Shown here: positions 46,001 through 59,300 of the stretch, piece after piece | How positions within the stretch are numbered: the stretch's first letter is position 1 | Layout of the letters: each line of letters opens with the position of its first letter | Assembly (NCBI RefSeq): GCF_932526225.1 | Contig: NC_064038.1 | Location: forward strand, 9,237,070-9,301,069 | Reading direction: 5' to 3' | From: Nematostella vectensis | Taxonomy: Eukaryota > Cnidaria > Anthozoa > Actiniaria > Edwardsiidae | DNA length: 64,000 nucleotides | The notes under the pieces: model-generated | The model's input: only the letters and a program-made list of their open reading frames with translations | Database searches by the model: none | What the model was told of the DNA's origin: nothing | Program-made: the position numbers and the translations under genes

Positions 46001-47609
46001 TTGTCTTGAGGAATTGAATTTGTTTTTCTTAACAATATTAAGTAAGATCTACAAAGGGAGACGCTGCAGGAGTAAAAACGAGTGTGTGAGAGAGAGAGAG
46101 TCAAATTTCACACTTTAAAAAAAAAAAGAATGTACACTTAAATTAACTTGACAAAGAAATAACTACAATAGGCCGCATGGGTAAAGTCCGCTCATGTCAA
46201 ATGATTTACCCAGAGATGTTTGCATTCCATGTAAAATCTGACGCGAAAAGAATCCAAGGAAGGTCCATCGCCCACGACAATGGCTTGCCTGGCTCTTTTT
46301 GTTGGGAACGACAGACGCTATACAGATTGGTCTTTGCCATCCCTGAGTTGCTCTGAATGGATTTACTGTGAACTTTGCTTGTTGAAATTTCAAGTTGGCC
46401 CCTATTGAAATATAAAGGAAAAACACACAACCCATAAGTTTTTAAGAGAAAGTCGATTTTTTTGTTTGGCAGGAATCAACACTGTGCGCCGTGTTTCTTT
46501 TGTTTGCGGTGGTGAGTTCTTTGCCTTTTTCTAAAACTTCTAATGCTTCTCTGTTATGGCAGCTGCCAATTTGGCCAGCTATGTTGACTTAGATATCTTA
46601 AGGTTTTTCTTAGGCGGAGTAGGTGACTCACACTGGTACGGAGAAGGTTCTCTCATCGTATACGCCTATCAGCTACTCTCTAAACTAAACAAGCCATTTG
46701 AAAGTAAGCCGCTTCAATCTCTAATATCCCGCCTTGTTTTGCGTGTGTCACTACAACGTACCCTTGCCCTCTTGTAGGCCTTAAATGACATATGTCACAT
46801 GAGAAAATGGCCAAATTAGATACTTATCTCGCATTTTATTTCAAATTTTAAGATTCGACAACAACACGAAACTTCAAGAGTTCATCTCATCTTATTCAGC
46901 CGTCTCAAGGTAAGAGCGCGCTTTACTCGTTTCTATTTATAAACTTTAAGAAACTTTTCTCCAGTTCTTAAAAAAAACATTTGTAGTGTTCTTGCTTCTT
47001 ATGTTTTGTGCGTGAAAGTGACTCCTTGAGGTGCGAACATATACCGCGAAAGCTACTCAAGTACCTTTGGCGATGTCGCTTCCTCATCGTTTTTTTTCCC
47101 CTACAACATGTTTACTTACAACATCTCACAAATGCAATTTACACATCAACGTCGTTTAAACTTTGCTTTCACTTCAACATGCTATTAACAACGCAATTTC
47201 TGACCAAACAACCGTCGCTTTAAGTCAACGGAGAACCGGGGCCCGCTATTAGTGTTTAAAATGTCTGTCTTTCAGGGATATACTTATAAATTAGTCTGCC
47301 TTTTTGATTGTGTAGAATAAAGTAAATTTGTCAGTAAATGCATGTTTCGATTATGCTCTGCTTTAATGATTCTGGAATTGCTAGTAAATTGGGACGGGGT
47401 TAAAACTCAATACACCGCGTGAAGTCAAAAAGAAATTAAGTTTAATTTTCTTTTTCGTATTTTTGTTTTGTTTTTTGTTTGTCCCTTGAAAACGCAATGA
47501 ACCCTCACTAAAACTTAAACAACGTGAACGAATTAGTTTATTTTCAGGCTCACGCCTTTGTGGTCAGCTCCCCTACCCATGTTTTCCACGTGCCATTTAT
47601 ATCTTGTAA
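43026..47609 (+). CDS. Predicted six-exon gene of unknown function, 125 aa
   Basis: Exons: 43026-43053, 43178-43228, 46473-46511, 46563-46703, 46853-46909, 47548-47609; 378 nt in all. The ATG sits in AAACATGGCGG, a strong initiation context just after a CpG-bearing stretch. All five junctions are GT-AG and join in phase (each intron in phase 1). The product starts MAAAVEFFEVQLSRYIML, continues STDLRNATGINTVRRVSF and VCGAANLASYVDLDILRFFL, then GGVGDSHWYGEGSLIVYAYQ, and ends RAIYIL. I do not recognise it. No signal peptide; one or two moderately hydrophobic stretches. Exons 1-4 look best (sensible codons, coherent protein); exons 5-6 give a Ser/Thr-rich then short tail and could be wrong, in which case the gene may run further right. 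Confidence 0.5.
43691..43902. mobile_element. MITE with AGGGYGCRTTTTTT ends in an intron of the predicted gene
   Basis: Left AGGGTGCATTTTTTTT, right the inverse of AGGGCGCGTTTTTTCCC. The inside has self-complementary ATTCCATTCCGAAATGGAAT and other ATTCC/GGAAT runs. No target duplication identified. Confidence 0.6.
44130..44395. repeat. ~150-bp direct duplication
   Basis: Two copies share GTCTGTGRCTGTGTRTGT, GAGCGATTTTAT, TTCATTGTT, CCCCTTCCCTGGTG and AAACGTG-like ends; copies begin near 44135 and 44287. It lies within the long second intron of the predicted gene. Confidence 0.75.
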
Positions 47610-49430
47610 TGGTTCGTAAACGGATAGCAAATGTGGTGATTCTTATCTTACGCTGTTTTCAAAGAGTAAAAAAAACAGTTCCTGGTGTTTTGGAACAAAG
47701 AAGAATGGAAGCTTTTTCAACTTATCGCTGTATTCAATACCGGATTCTTTACTACGTTTCAAAGTTGAAATATTTTATATTATTAATAATATCATTGCAT
47801 AAGTAAGCGACACTCCTCCATCGGTGTCATGATTACTGTATTTCTTTTTTGGCTGTTTTTAGACTCCTATGTTGATACACTTTTAAATCATGCAACAGAA
47901 ACTCTAATCCTGTTGGGGGAAATGCCTCAGGCTTTTGGTTATTTTATTATTATTTTTTAAGATATTTTTTTCTCTACGACTCTATCCAAAAATATTAAGC
48001 TGCAAAGAAGCGATTATAACAAAAGTTGCAAACCAATCCCAGTGATGGAACATTCCTTTTTACTAATTCTTCCCTCCGGCTAAAAACATTAGTAGGCTGA
48101 GGATGTGCGATAAAAGGGTAGGAAAGCTCTTCCCAGTTTTATTGTGAATTAATTGTTTTATTATCCACATTTCTTGCTAGAAATCTTACTGCATATTAGG
48201 GTTCGACTCTAAAGTTCACATTTTGGAAGCAAAATCTATTTCAGCAGATAAGGTGCTAAGCTTCCCCTTTCTTATTGACACCGGAAAAGTTAGAATTTCC
48301 GTGATCTTTAAACCCCTTGACAATTTCTTATTGTATATACGTATTTCATCCTTTAGTCTCTGTTTATTTATTTATTTATTTATTTTTTGTCGCTTTCACG
48401 AGCAGCTTTGTCCCGAAAGAGAGATTTTTTTCGTTTGCTTGATACTGCTTTATTTTATAAAATCTTTTCAAATTTTGGATACTCGGGAAAAAGGGGTAGA
48501 GGAAATGGTATTTGCCTATAAAGAGAGCACGGTGTAAGCGGAGGATAATGTTAGAGGCTGCGGGTATTCGCATGATTGCGTTCATACTGGCGGTTTTATT
48601 CGCATATTTCCTCACAACCTAAAATAAGCCAATCGACGAATCGGCTCATTTCTATAAATTGCTTTTTACACCTTTGCGGTGCTCTAAGCGAACATTCACA
48701 CAGGGAAACTACAGTTCTAACCCAGACGTCGTTTAGTACCTTTTGGAATCATTTACATTAGCCTTATTGCAAGTAAGAAATGGACGGCCCAGTTGGGAAA
48801 TCACGTTCGCGGCATGCTATAAGGTGTTTTTTGACAGTCATCCAAGAACCATTCGTTGATTGCCTCGTTCAAGCTTTGAATTCAAAGTCTGCGGTTAACA
48901 TCAAAGTTAACGAACAATGGCGGTAATGGTTTTGCCTTCAGAACTGCCTGCATCATGTTCAGAAACTTCTCAAATGGCAGTTCGTTTCCTAAACTAGAAA
49001 GAAATGAAATTCGAAGGATAAAGTATTCATCATCTTTGGGAAAGAGTTGTTTTATGTTGCAATGAATAATTAAGAAAATAAATATTTTCTAGTTTTCGTT
49101 TCATACAGCAGTTTCACCATTCTTCGCAAGACTTTTAGTGTACAGAAACATGTTTGAGAATTAGATTCAATCAAAACAGTTTTAGCAGCTGGTGATGTAT
49201 TTCCCTTTCCTAATACACTCTCTCTTGAGTAAAAAAGAATTTACTTACTTACAGCCACCCTTTATCCGTTTTGTCTGTAAAAAAACATCATTTTAAAGTT
49301 TATCGCTGAATGACTATTACAGACTGTTCGTTAGTGACAGTGAGTTGTAACAGTTTCTCCAGGCGAATACTATTGTTGCCGAAAACTGTAACTCGATCCG
49401 CACTTTGTGAACGTAAATGGAACACTCATC
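47610..49430. other. AT-rich non-coding stretch
   Basis: Contains a (TTTA)n run at 48363-48383 and scattered short frames without splice context or similarity. One 48-codon frame at 48780-48926 (MDGPVGKSRSRH...) has balanced codons and is listed under findings. Confidence 0.5.
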
Positions 49431-49610
49431 AAGACACAATACTCTTTTGACTCGCGCGGCTGAGCTCCCTTCGTGGGAGAGCAGGTATTATGGTGTATGG
49501 TATCCGTTTTCCCTTGTAACTAGCCCGTTATTCCAGTTCTAGACTTTCACAGAGAACCAAAGCTCACACGTGTATGGAAGTCTATAAAAAGTCGATTTGT
49601 AGCGAATCTA

Positions 49611-49642
49611 CTCCGACGAAGGACTAATACTGGAAACGTCAG
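49611..49642 (+). other. Hairpin motif resembling hammerhead-type cores
   Basis: CTCCGACGAAGGACTAATAC then TGGAAACGTCAG. The outer parts pair (TGACG-like with CGTCA), and the arrangement [C]NGACGA...GAAACGTC resembles the ribozyme-like hairpin often found in retroelement remnants of marine invertebrates. The first conserved positions are off consensus (CCGACGA rather than CTGANGA), so activity is unlikely. Confidence 0.3.
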
Positions 49643-50077
49643 CAAATAACCCTGTCTCCTAGAGGCGTTCAGTAAAAATCTTCGACCATCAATTGCTTAT
49701 TTCCCTACTCCAGTGCAGGCGTTCGAAAGTCACATGTTGTTTTCACTGAGATATATGATACTGTTTATACTTGGTATTTGATGAAAATATCGCAGTTTCG
49801 TTACATGATTTTAAAAGGGTGTGATTCCTCTCTTTTTCTTAAAGCAACCCGCCAAAATTATCTTTATACTCCTAACATCCAACCTCTTAACTCTACCTCG
49901 CATCGCTGATAGATCCACCTACAAATCACCCTTCACAATCTGGGACATCCCACACCCTTGAAGATCAACATGCACAATCTGATGGCCACCCCACATCTCC
50001 TTGATGGTCACCCTATACCTCCATTTTAGTCACCCTACACCCCCCTGATGATCACCTTATACAACAAAAAACCTCTC

Positions 50078-50345
50078 TAGTAATATTACCTGCAACAACA
50101 CTCACCCTACTCCCCTAGTAATCACTGTTTGTAACCACTCACCCTATCCCCCTAGTAATCACTATTTGTAACAACACTCACCCTACCCCCCCTAGTAATC
50201 ACTATTTGTAACAACAATAACCCTACTCCCCTAGTAATCACTGTTTGTAACCACTCACCCTACCCCCCAGTAATCACTGTTTGTAACAACACTAAGCCTA
50301 CCCCCCTAGTAAACACATTTTGTAACAGCACTCACCCCACCCCCT
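50078..50345. repeat. Minisatellite, ~40-bp units, about 7 copies
   Basis: Units of the form CCTAGTAATCACTGTTTGTAAC then (A)ACACTCACCCTACCCCC. A more degenerate approach (CACCCTACACC..., GATGGTCACC...) precedes it from about 49920. No function seen. Confidence 0.88.
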
Positions 50346-53300
50346 AGTAATCATCAGACCGCACAAGCACTCAACTTCCATTGATGACGTCCGCCTAGCC
50401 ACACCCCTGTAGCCCCTGTTGGTCTATCTATACAGCCACACGCTAGCTCTACACAGTTATCATCCACCTTGACAACCAGCATCTTTGACCGAAATCATAC
50501 ACAACTACGTACCCACATGCAACTAATGGCCCTGCAGCCAATGATATGACCACCTCATGCAACTACAAATTCATTATTCTACGTAGTTAGCTTTAGCAAC
50601 ACTCCCTGAGGAAGCGCCAGACAACGCACGCCCTACACCCCCTGAATAACGCCTCGCAATACTACACACTAGAAACCCTGCAGCTGTCGCTCTGGGGACT
50701 GTTCCTAGAAAGCAGGTTAGCGCTAACCCAGGGATAAATACGGCTATCTTGGCATTTGATTGGATAAAAAAGGCATTTACCCCTAAACTACAAACTCATC
50801 ATTGAAAGGCATCCACCATTGTTATTTGTATTACGATAAGTTTAACTAAGAAGCTGAGCCTTGCTAACGATAACTTGCCGACACGGAGCCGTTTCCGACC
50901 ACACTGATATACAAGTCGACACTCCCTTCGGCCTACCGGGAGCAGTATCTGTTGTTTTGAAAAATGAAATACTTGTTTTTAAATGAATCGATAAGAGCGC
51001 ACGCCCTCAAATCCGGAGGGAGAATATGTGATCTGAGTCTAAAATGTGAATTATGTCGAGATTCGATGCTCCCTTCAAAATTTTGACTCTGTATTGAAAC
51101 AATAGAAAAACGTATCTTATAATGTAGAACCATTATCTGCTCATTTACAGGGTGTTTTTGCAGCGTAGTAAAAATGGTAAGCAACTAGCCTTTTACCAAG
51201 AGATAATCGCGATGAAGGGAAAAAGAAACTGCAATAAATTCAGGGAAAGATTTCAGATTTGTGAGTCAGATGAATCGTCATAAAATTTCCGCCTAAGCAA
51301 GTATATTGAAAATCTGATACGTCACTGTAAAGCTATATGGTTTGATTTGAATTTGAATATTGGTGAGGATATATAGATTACAATTGAATTGGCATCTACT
51401 AGTATCTACTTGTATAATGCCTTATTGAAATAAAAAAAGTATCAAGAGTTACAATTTTGAGTCAGGAAGAAAAGGTCTTAAGATTAAAGATGAGTTCAAG
51501 TTGAATGGAATGATTGTACGCCTATATTTTTAACGTTCTCTACTTTTTTTCTGCTACAAATGGATGGTTATACTCTCTTGGCCTTACACTGATGCTCTAA
51601 CTTCTAAGCAGCAGTTGTTCTAAATGCTGTCACATAGAGGACATTTAAATCCAAACTTTTTTAGGAGTATTCGGGTAGCTCTGAGTTCCAAAGTAATCAC
51701 ACGAGTCTGCCTTCTCAATCAGGGACTTATTGATCCTAAATTACATCGTAGAAAAGCTGTGACTCTATTGTAAGAGCTCGGCGAAGATTCGGTCCCATTA
51801 GAAACTCCACCTGTACGCGTTCTGTACCTACCGGCTGTAAACTTCATTCAGACTCCTCTCCAGCTGCCTTCGAGTTTCTTTGAAAGTTTTCCCCAGCATC
51901 TAAGGTATCCCATTTAGAATCCCTAGCATCGCGTGCTGTACGTACGGTCACATCTGTCTCATTATCATCGTTGATCATCCACGAGGTCTTTTCTCGGATT
52001 GGTGTCTATTTCACAGTCGTCCCTCCCACTGCCTTTCCAAGATCGGGTTACAACAGCCTTGCACTCACTCTACCTTAGCCACACGACTGAACCATTTAAG
52101 GCTCTTATTGTACCCTCACGCTAGAGAAATTGGATCAGTATTTGAAATCATTTTTCGAGGCAGAAGCCGTTGGAGCGAACAAGACTGCCGATCAAGGTGG
52201 GTAGAATAAGCTTTCCGTGATACACACTCATCGCGTCGGGCGGATTTTCATTTGTTCGCGAGAGATATAAGATCAAAAGGGACGACGAAGTGGACGATGT
52301 GGTGACGACGACGTGAAGTGTGAACTCTCTCCCATTTCAACCGACTCTTGTGAGCTCACTTCGCACTTCGTAATCGTGTTAGAACTCCACTCATTGCCAG
52401 CGGCGATGGCGAAATGAATGGCGCCGTCCTTGGGCGGCATTTATCTCCCAGCCACACAATCCTCATTTCCAAGCACTTATTTGAACCAATTTCTACTCAC
52501 AGCTAAAAGCTTTTCTCTTAACGGCCATTTTGTATGTTTACGGCTGTTGATGGGCAGCTTTCAGCGTAGAAGTCTCTCATTCGAGAATCAAGGCGCATTG
52601 CACTCCTTCGTTGACAATAGATTCTTAATAGAAGTTTGGCCATGTCTTCGCTAAAAGCCCTTTCGTCTTAATGGTTGAATTAAGATAGCAGGGAATAATT
52701 ACTTAGGAGGAATTTAAATTCGCCAGTTGTATTTCCATGTCATATTCAAGGCACATAAAACGTATTGGCAGAGCTCATTTCAATTACTTGTCATTTCATT
52801 TTTGTATATGAGACCTTTTCAAAGATCTTGAAATGTGTTTTTTTGTACGTTACCGACTAAAATCCCACGAAATTGTAATCGACATTGGACAAGCTGAACT
52901 GGCATCAGATTTTCCGTTCTATAATTTTCTACAAAAATGATTTACTCTGCTCCCAGGAAAGTTAATCTGGACGAAACATGAGCTATCAAAACATGCTCCT
53001 CGCTAAAGGTGGCCTCCTTTAGATTCACCTCAAGCAGAAGAACGACTTCTCATATCGTCGCATTCTTCAAAATAAACAATTTGCATTGAAGTATAATCCG
53101 AAAGCGATTTAATGGATGATGCTAATGGTACCGCGACACGCTTCACTACCTTAGCCGAAAATCCGCCGCGCTTCCATTGCCCGCTAATTGCTATTTTATT
53201 TACTCGTTACTGAATTGCTTACGTTTGAATCTTACTGCCATGCCTTCCATTATAGTACCGAGGACGTTTCACGAGTTTTTACTAGGAATTATTTATTAAT

Positions 53301-56300
53301 CATTGAATTACTTGATGTCTAAATATGATGATTCCTAAAGTTGACAATCCCTCCCTTTTTTCGGTAAAAACCAACATCCTACTTTATAACATTTATTAAA
53401 AACAAACTGATTCTTTAAATATGTAGAAGTAAAGCTACTCTAGGCTTATATTCTGGCCAACCGACTATTGTATCTCGTCTTTTTCTGTTTCGATTTCAGA
53501 TCCATTGTGCATCTACCGCTGCACATAGATTTCATTACTGCTCTGAAATACGTTTTTGATAGTTTGGTTAAAAATAACCGTATTTATCTAGCGTATTTTC
53601 TAACTATGATGACATTACTGCTGGAAAAGATTCTAAGTAGTCAGAGTAATTTTTACTCATATATCACTGTAGATGCAATAAATTCTAGATGATTGCAAAA
53701 CAAATGATAGATTACCATTTACAAATTTCAAAGTAAAATAAATTTTAACCACTGTGAGAAATAAATCACAGCTGATGTAATGACAATAGTCAATTTACAA
53801 AATAAATTTTGCATTATCCTATTTATAAATAACATAGTCAGAGCTCTTTCGATTCCCCGGAAAATTACAATTTTTTTTCAATGTAGGGTGATGGTCCTTT
53901 ATTTGGAGTAGGCTCATTATCGAGAGCTTTGTGAGTCTGCAAAACCAGTGATAAAGGTAATGGGGAAACAGATGAAATCCCCAACATCTTCGATTCAATG
54001 GCGTTTATAGTGTTAAAAAATATTTCTGGTACCAACAATTAGTGAACCTTGTATGAATTGATGCTTTGCGGGCTATGAAAGCATGCTCGTGATCCGGGAT
54101 TTATTGAAATTGGTACATAAGTTTCATTTTCGTTATTTGTTCTCTTTATTTTTGGTTTTAAGAGAACAGTTTTTGTGGTTATAGTACGGAGTCTTAAGTT
54201 ATATTAACAAATCTTTTTTACTCTAGTCTGCCCAACGTATTCGCACGCCTTTTTTCCATGGCACACTTGTTACCTAGCAACCAGAACAGTACCGTGACGT
54301 CGCATGAGTATTTTTCAAATGACTGGAAAACATTTTTTTTTTGTCCTTGCCGATACGGAGCAAATCGCGCTGAATCTTACAATCTTAGCTAATGCTTTTT
54401 TCTTATCTCTACAAAGACAGCCTCTAAAGATGTTAATATTTTCTTTCTATCTTAACATGAAAACTGTTCTTTAATGTTAGATGTTTTTTTTTTGTTTCAA
54501 TTTAGTGCGCAAAGCATTATTGTCTTTCAGCTTCATTCGAAGCCCGCAAGCTGAAGATTTTCTTTTAAAAATAAAATAAGATAGAGGAAAAAGTAGCGTC
54601 ATTGTTAACAGTACTTGACTTCAAGACGGAACTTACTAATCAATCCTCTTAAAATCCTGTTATTCCAAGCATGGACAATTGTTCCTTGTTTTTTTCTTTC
54701 TCACGAAAGTTTTTTTAACCTACGAGATTACATCCTTGCCAAAAGCAAACTTCACTACGGCCCATGTTTGACCATATGTCAGAAAGCACTCGAAACTCCA
54801 CAACTCCAAACAGATAACAAACTGACAAACCGCACTTATTGTTCACGAGAAACCTTCTCGTTAGCTTTTAAGTACAAAAACGCATTTGTTTGCCCCGAAG
54901 AACAGCCGGTTTTGAATTTACACAGAATAAGGTCGAATAAGGTTTTAATACGGCAGGGATTTTATTACTAGTGACTGACAAGCTTGACAAATAACGAGTT
55001 GTTAAAACTCAATAAAAGCAATAGCTTGGGAGACAGTTAGATTCTAAGAGGCTTAGCCTTAGTTTTAGCTGTTCTCTAAAGCTAGAACAGCAATCTAAAG
55101 CTAAAGAGCAATCTAACATGGTGACAAAGACCATTTTTTTCCTCTAGTGGTTCAAGTATTTTGCCTAATCATGTTTATACCAATCGCACCTTATTATTCT
55201 AATGCCCTGAGTGAGGTACTTAATATTGCTCTTTTTAAGACAAACTAAGTCTGTTTATTCTTGCATCTCAATTGAAAACATTTTACTTACAATCACTAAG
55301 AAAATCTCACCTTACTTGTTCTCTTTATCCTTTTATTAAAGAACCTTCTTTTCTTAGCGGAAGATAATTTTAATTTATGTTTTTCAATTATCTGTTAAGT
55401 TTTTGCAAAAACTTTACCTCAACTTTTCAAAGTACCTCTAATGAAAAACGTTTTTATCCAATTATCTTCGATACTTCTATGTTCTCCCGCCTCTTTACTG
55501 TCGCCCTCCGCAGGAAATTAAAATCACCCAAATCTTCAGGTGTTTTATAGTTTATTCTGCACTTCAGAAAGTACTAATCGACTTTAATAAAACAACGACT
55601 GTAGAAATTGCCTCGCAACGCATTTGCATAACACATGTTCACAACTTGAAAACTGAATTCGACTTTTATTGATTTTCTTTCTTGATTTCGCTTTTACAAC
55701 CTTTAAAATCTTCAACGTTTTCGGTCCCTCAAATGTCATGCAATTGTTATATAACTTTTGTGCAATTTCTTCATTTATTGTCTGTCCGGGGCATTTTGCT
55801 GATAATGTTTTGAGTATCCACTTAGTTCGGCAAATTGTTTTTAAAAGACGCCAAAATAAATCCTAAACTTTTGGCACTCCATTATATACCGGCTTTTTTT
55901 TTTATTTAGATCAAAATTGAAGTTTATTTGAAATGCCAAGAGACTGAAAAAGTTCAAAAAGGCTCTTGTGATGTGTAAAAACACGATGTCGTTTTTGAAG
56001 TGCTTTCTCTTTCAAGCCACTGCTCTTTACAGTGCACGAAAATATATTTGCTTTGTTAAAGATCGAGTACTCCTTTGCATTCTGGCCTATTCTGCCTTGT
56101 GTGTTAACAGCACAGGTCTCTCTGATTCTTAAGAGAACCTTCCAGTTGATGAGAAGTGATGAGCAGTATGTGAAGATATGACCCTGTTGCAGATACAGCG
56201 TAATGTGTTGTCTATCTGTTAATGTCCCTAGGAAACTTCCGTCTGAATATCAGAGTTAAACCCCTTAGCATCTTAACACAAAACGCGGTACAATGGAATT

Positions 56301-59300
56301 AATCCTGGATCTTTAGGACTCGTCAATGAGTTCATGTATGATAACCATAAGGTATACTCTAATATATCCATGCTACCCTGTGCGTAAACACCCTCTTAAT
56401 ACAACCCTCTTAGTCTTTGATTGTGGGAATGGCGAGAAAGACATTGGATCATTTCAATATGCGCATTCGTTGTTAGAAACCTTTTCTTTTAGAAAACTAA
56501 GACATCTGAAAAAATGTGTATAAAATATATATTGAATATCAGCTATAAATTTATTGAAACATTTTAAAAGAATCTTTTGGAGATTTGCTTTTCAGAAACC
56601 TATCACGATCAAAGGGTACTTCGAGTGTGTCCATTTTCTATGGTAAACACTTGAAATGGCTCTAACTCAGACACCTTCTCGGAGCACCGTCTGTCACAAG
56701 GATAACCAAACAACAGCGAGAAACAAAAACGAAATTTATAAAGTCATTAAAACAGGGCGCCATATAATGAGGAAAGAAAAGAGGTGTCAAAGTTTATAGC
56801 GCCAGGCTCTAAGGCTTGGAGAAAAGACACGAAGAAACCATAAGTGACTCTTGGAATAGCTAGTGTTTATTCGACACCACAAGAGACGTACCGACAATGT
56901 CTATGATTTTCTCTTCCCGTTTCTTTGCCATCCGTCGACTGGATTAAAGGGTATCTTACGTATGGCAAACCTTGGCCGTTCTTTTTTATTACATTTTATT
57001 ATCACTATCGAGTCGGCCCGATACAACTTTAGATTACTGAGACCAAATACAATATCCAATAAGTCCAAAATTCAATAAAAATGCGTACTTACGTACGGGA
57101 TAATCCTCCTCCACTGCGCGTATTCTAAGGTGCTAATTTTCAAAGCAGACCAATCTGGTCAGCTGCCTCTTAATAAATCTCTCACTGAGGAGTTAATGAT
57201 TGCAAACACTCGTTGAGAGGGTAATTTTTGTTTCTGTGCAAAAATAATGTTATTTCAGCATTGTTGTTTTTTCGATCATTAGATAACACAGTTTTTTATA
57301 CCAGTCACAGCAGAGAATTAAGACAAGCATATCCTATACTCAATCATATACTGCGGGCAATTTAACTTGTGGAGTGGCAGGTTAAGGATAGAGCTCCTTA
57401 ACTTTACTTTTTGCAAAATGACTCTAAACTTTGCAGAATTATGGTTTTGCATTTTTGGAACAATACCAGAGAAATGGAAGATGCCAGACCTAACATAGAG
57501 GCACAACAACAAAAAACACATCCTCGGCGGAGTCTGGGAGTTGGAAGGACTACTTTGAATCGAGAAATACTCACATCTTTTATGTATAAAATGTTCGAAT
57601 GAAAATATCCTAGTTTCATAAGTGAGTTGTGTATTTTAAATTCAAGAGGAGAACTTACCCCTTTTATTTCCTCGCCCTCTTAAATTGGCACCCTCTAGTG
57701 TTCAACGACTCTGTTGGCTAACGAACAAGCGAGGGCTGTCGTCTCAAAACTTTCTCTTCTCTTTAATACATTTTACTGCTAAACTATTTAGGAAAATTAC
57801 TGTTTTTATCAAGGGTCGTAATACACTACTTATATTATTATTAATATTTGTGTACTACACATTTGCATTTTAAATGGTAGTTTGAGCTCATGCCCCTTAA
57901 TGTCTGTTTTTCGATTTTTTTAGTTTTTCGAGCCCGAAACAAACCATACCAGTCTCACATTGTTATTTGAAAGACCCTTACAGTTTTAGGGCTATTTATA
58001 TTTAAATTCTCTACCTTGTCTCGCCATAGATAATTCGTGTTGACTCTATGTATCTTTCGTTTTTGACGAGATACACAGTCATACTTTGGCACCTCGCTCG
58101 TCATGTGTGCCTTTCCAAAGGGTAGCTCTTTTTGCAGCAATATCTGACTCAAAATTTAATAGACGTTGCTTAGAACTACCTCGCTGTTGTAAATGGAGAC
58201 TTTTCGTGCCTAAGTGAGAGTATGGGCACTTAAACGTTAAAAGGTTCGCCCTATTAAATAAAGTGTGTTTTTTTAACACCAGGGAGAAAATCGTTTTAAA
58301 CAACAGGCAATTTGTGAAAAAGTGAGAGGGTTTTCTCAATAATCCATTGATGTTTTTGCCAACGTTTTCAGAAACTGAACGGAAAGGGGGACCAAGATGA
58401 ATAGTGGTACCGTGCCTGCGGCAGAATGTCCCATTGTTGTCTCCTAGAAGTAGAAATATGAAATTGGATCTGTTATTTTACTCCATCCTAACTTGCCATT
58501 TAGGTAACAGGTACAGCAATTAAAGTTCCCAAACACTCCCATTTAGAGCTACCTTAATTCATTGAACCTGCAAATCTTAATGCACTCTGAACACGGCGTG
58601 CAGTCGACAGGTTGGGAAACCTGATACCCTCTTTCTATCAAAGTTTAGCGTTTAACGGTGCATTGAACGCATTTCTCACTTTTATCTGTGACAAGAAGGA
58701 AGCAAAAACTGAACACAACAATGTAAGTATTTCTCGTTGTTCTCTTGCCAACGTTCATAGACACTAACACCTACACGATCGCCCCGGACCTGTTCCCGGA
58801 ATTAATTATTCCTAGAATTTTCTTATCGGTGCTGTAGTAATTTAGTTAGATTTTTCTACTCTGGGATATGAGCACATTGCTTTATACCTCAAGGGCTCTT
58901 GTAAGGTGTTGGTTTATCCGAAAACCGTGCCTTAAAGATTATGTCTGCTTGTTTCTATAATACTTTTTTGGACAGCCTTATGTAAGTCTGGATTCTTTTC
59001 GCCCCTTTTGTAAAAATGCTTTGTCAGCGCCAGGTTTCCATCCTCGATTGTGTTTATTAAATGCATTGTTGTTAGTTAGTTATAATAATTATACAAACTT
59101 TAAGAGTTTTTAGACTTCTGGAGTATATATTAGCACATTCGGTACCTTAAAAAGTGTTTTTTTATATTCGATAATACTGTAAGGTCATCACACGAGGATT
59201 AGTTCTCACTAACGATGTCCAGGAGAACGCAAGCGCTTGTTGTTGTTGTTGTTGTTGTTGTTGTTTTTGCGCTGTTTGACCTATTTTTACTTATGCTGCG

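Noticed and set aside
54615-54971. 118-codon plus-strand frame
   Set aside because: Opens at TTG rather than ATG, has no splice context, and its composition matches translated AT-rich DNA.
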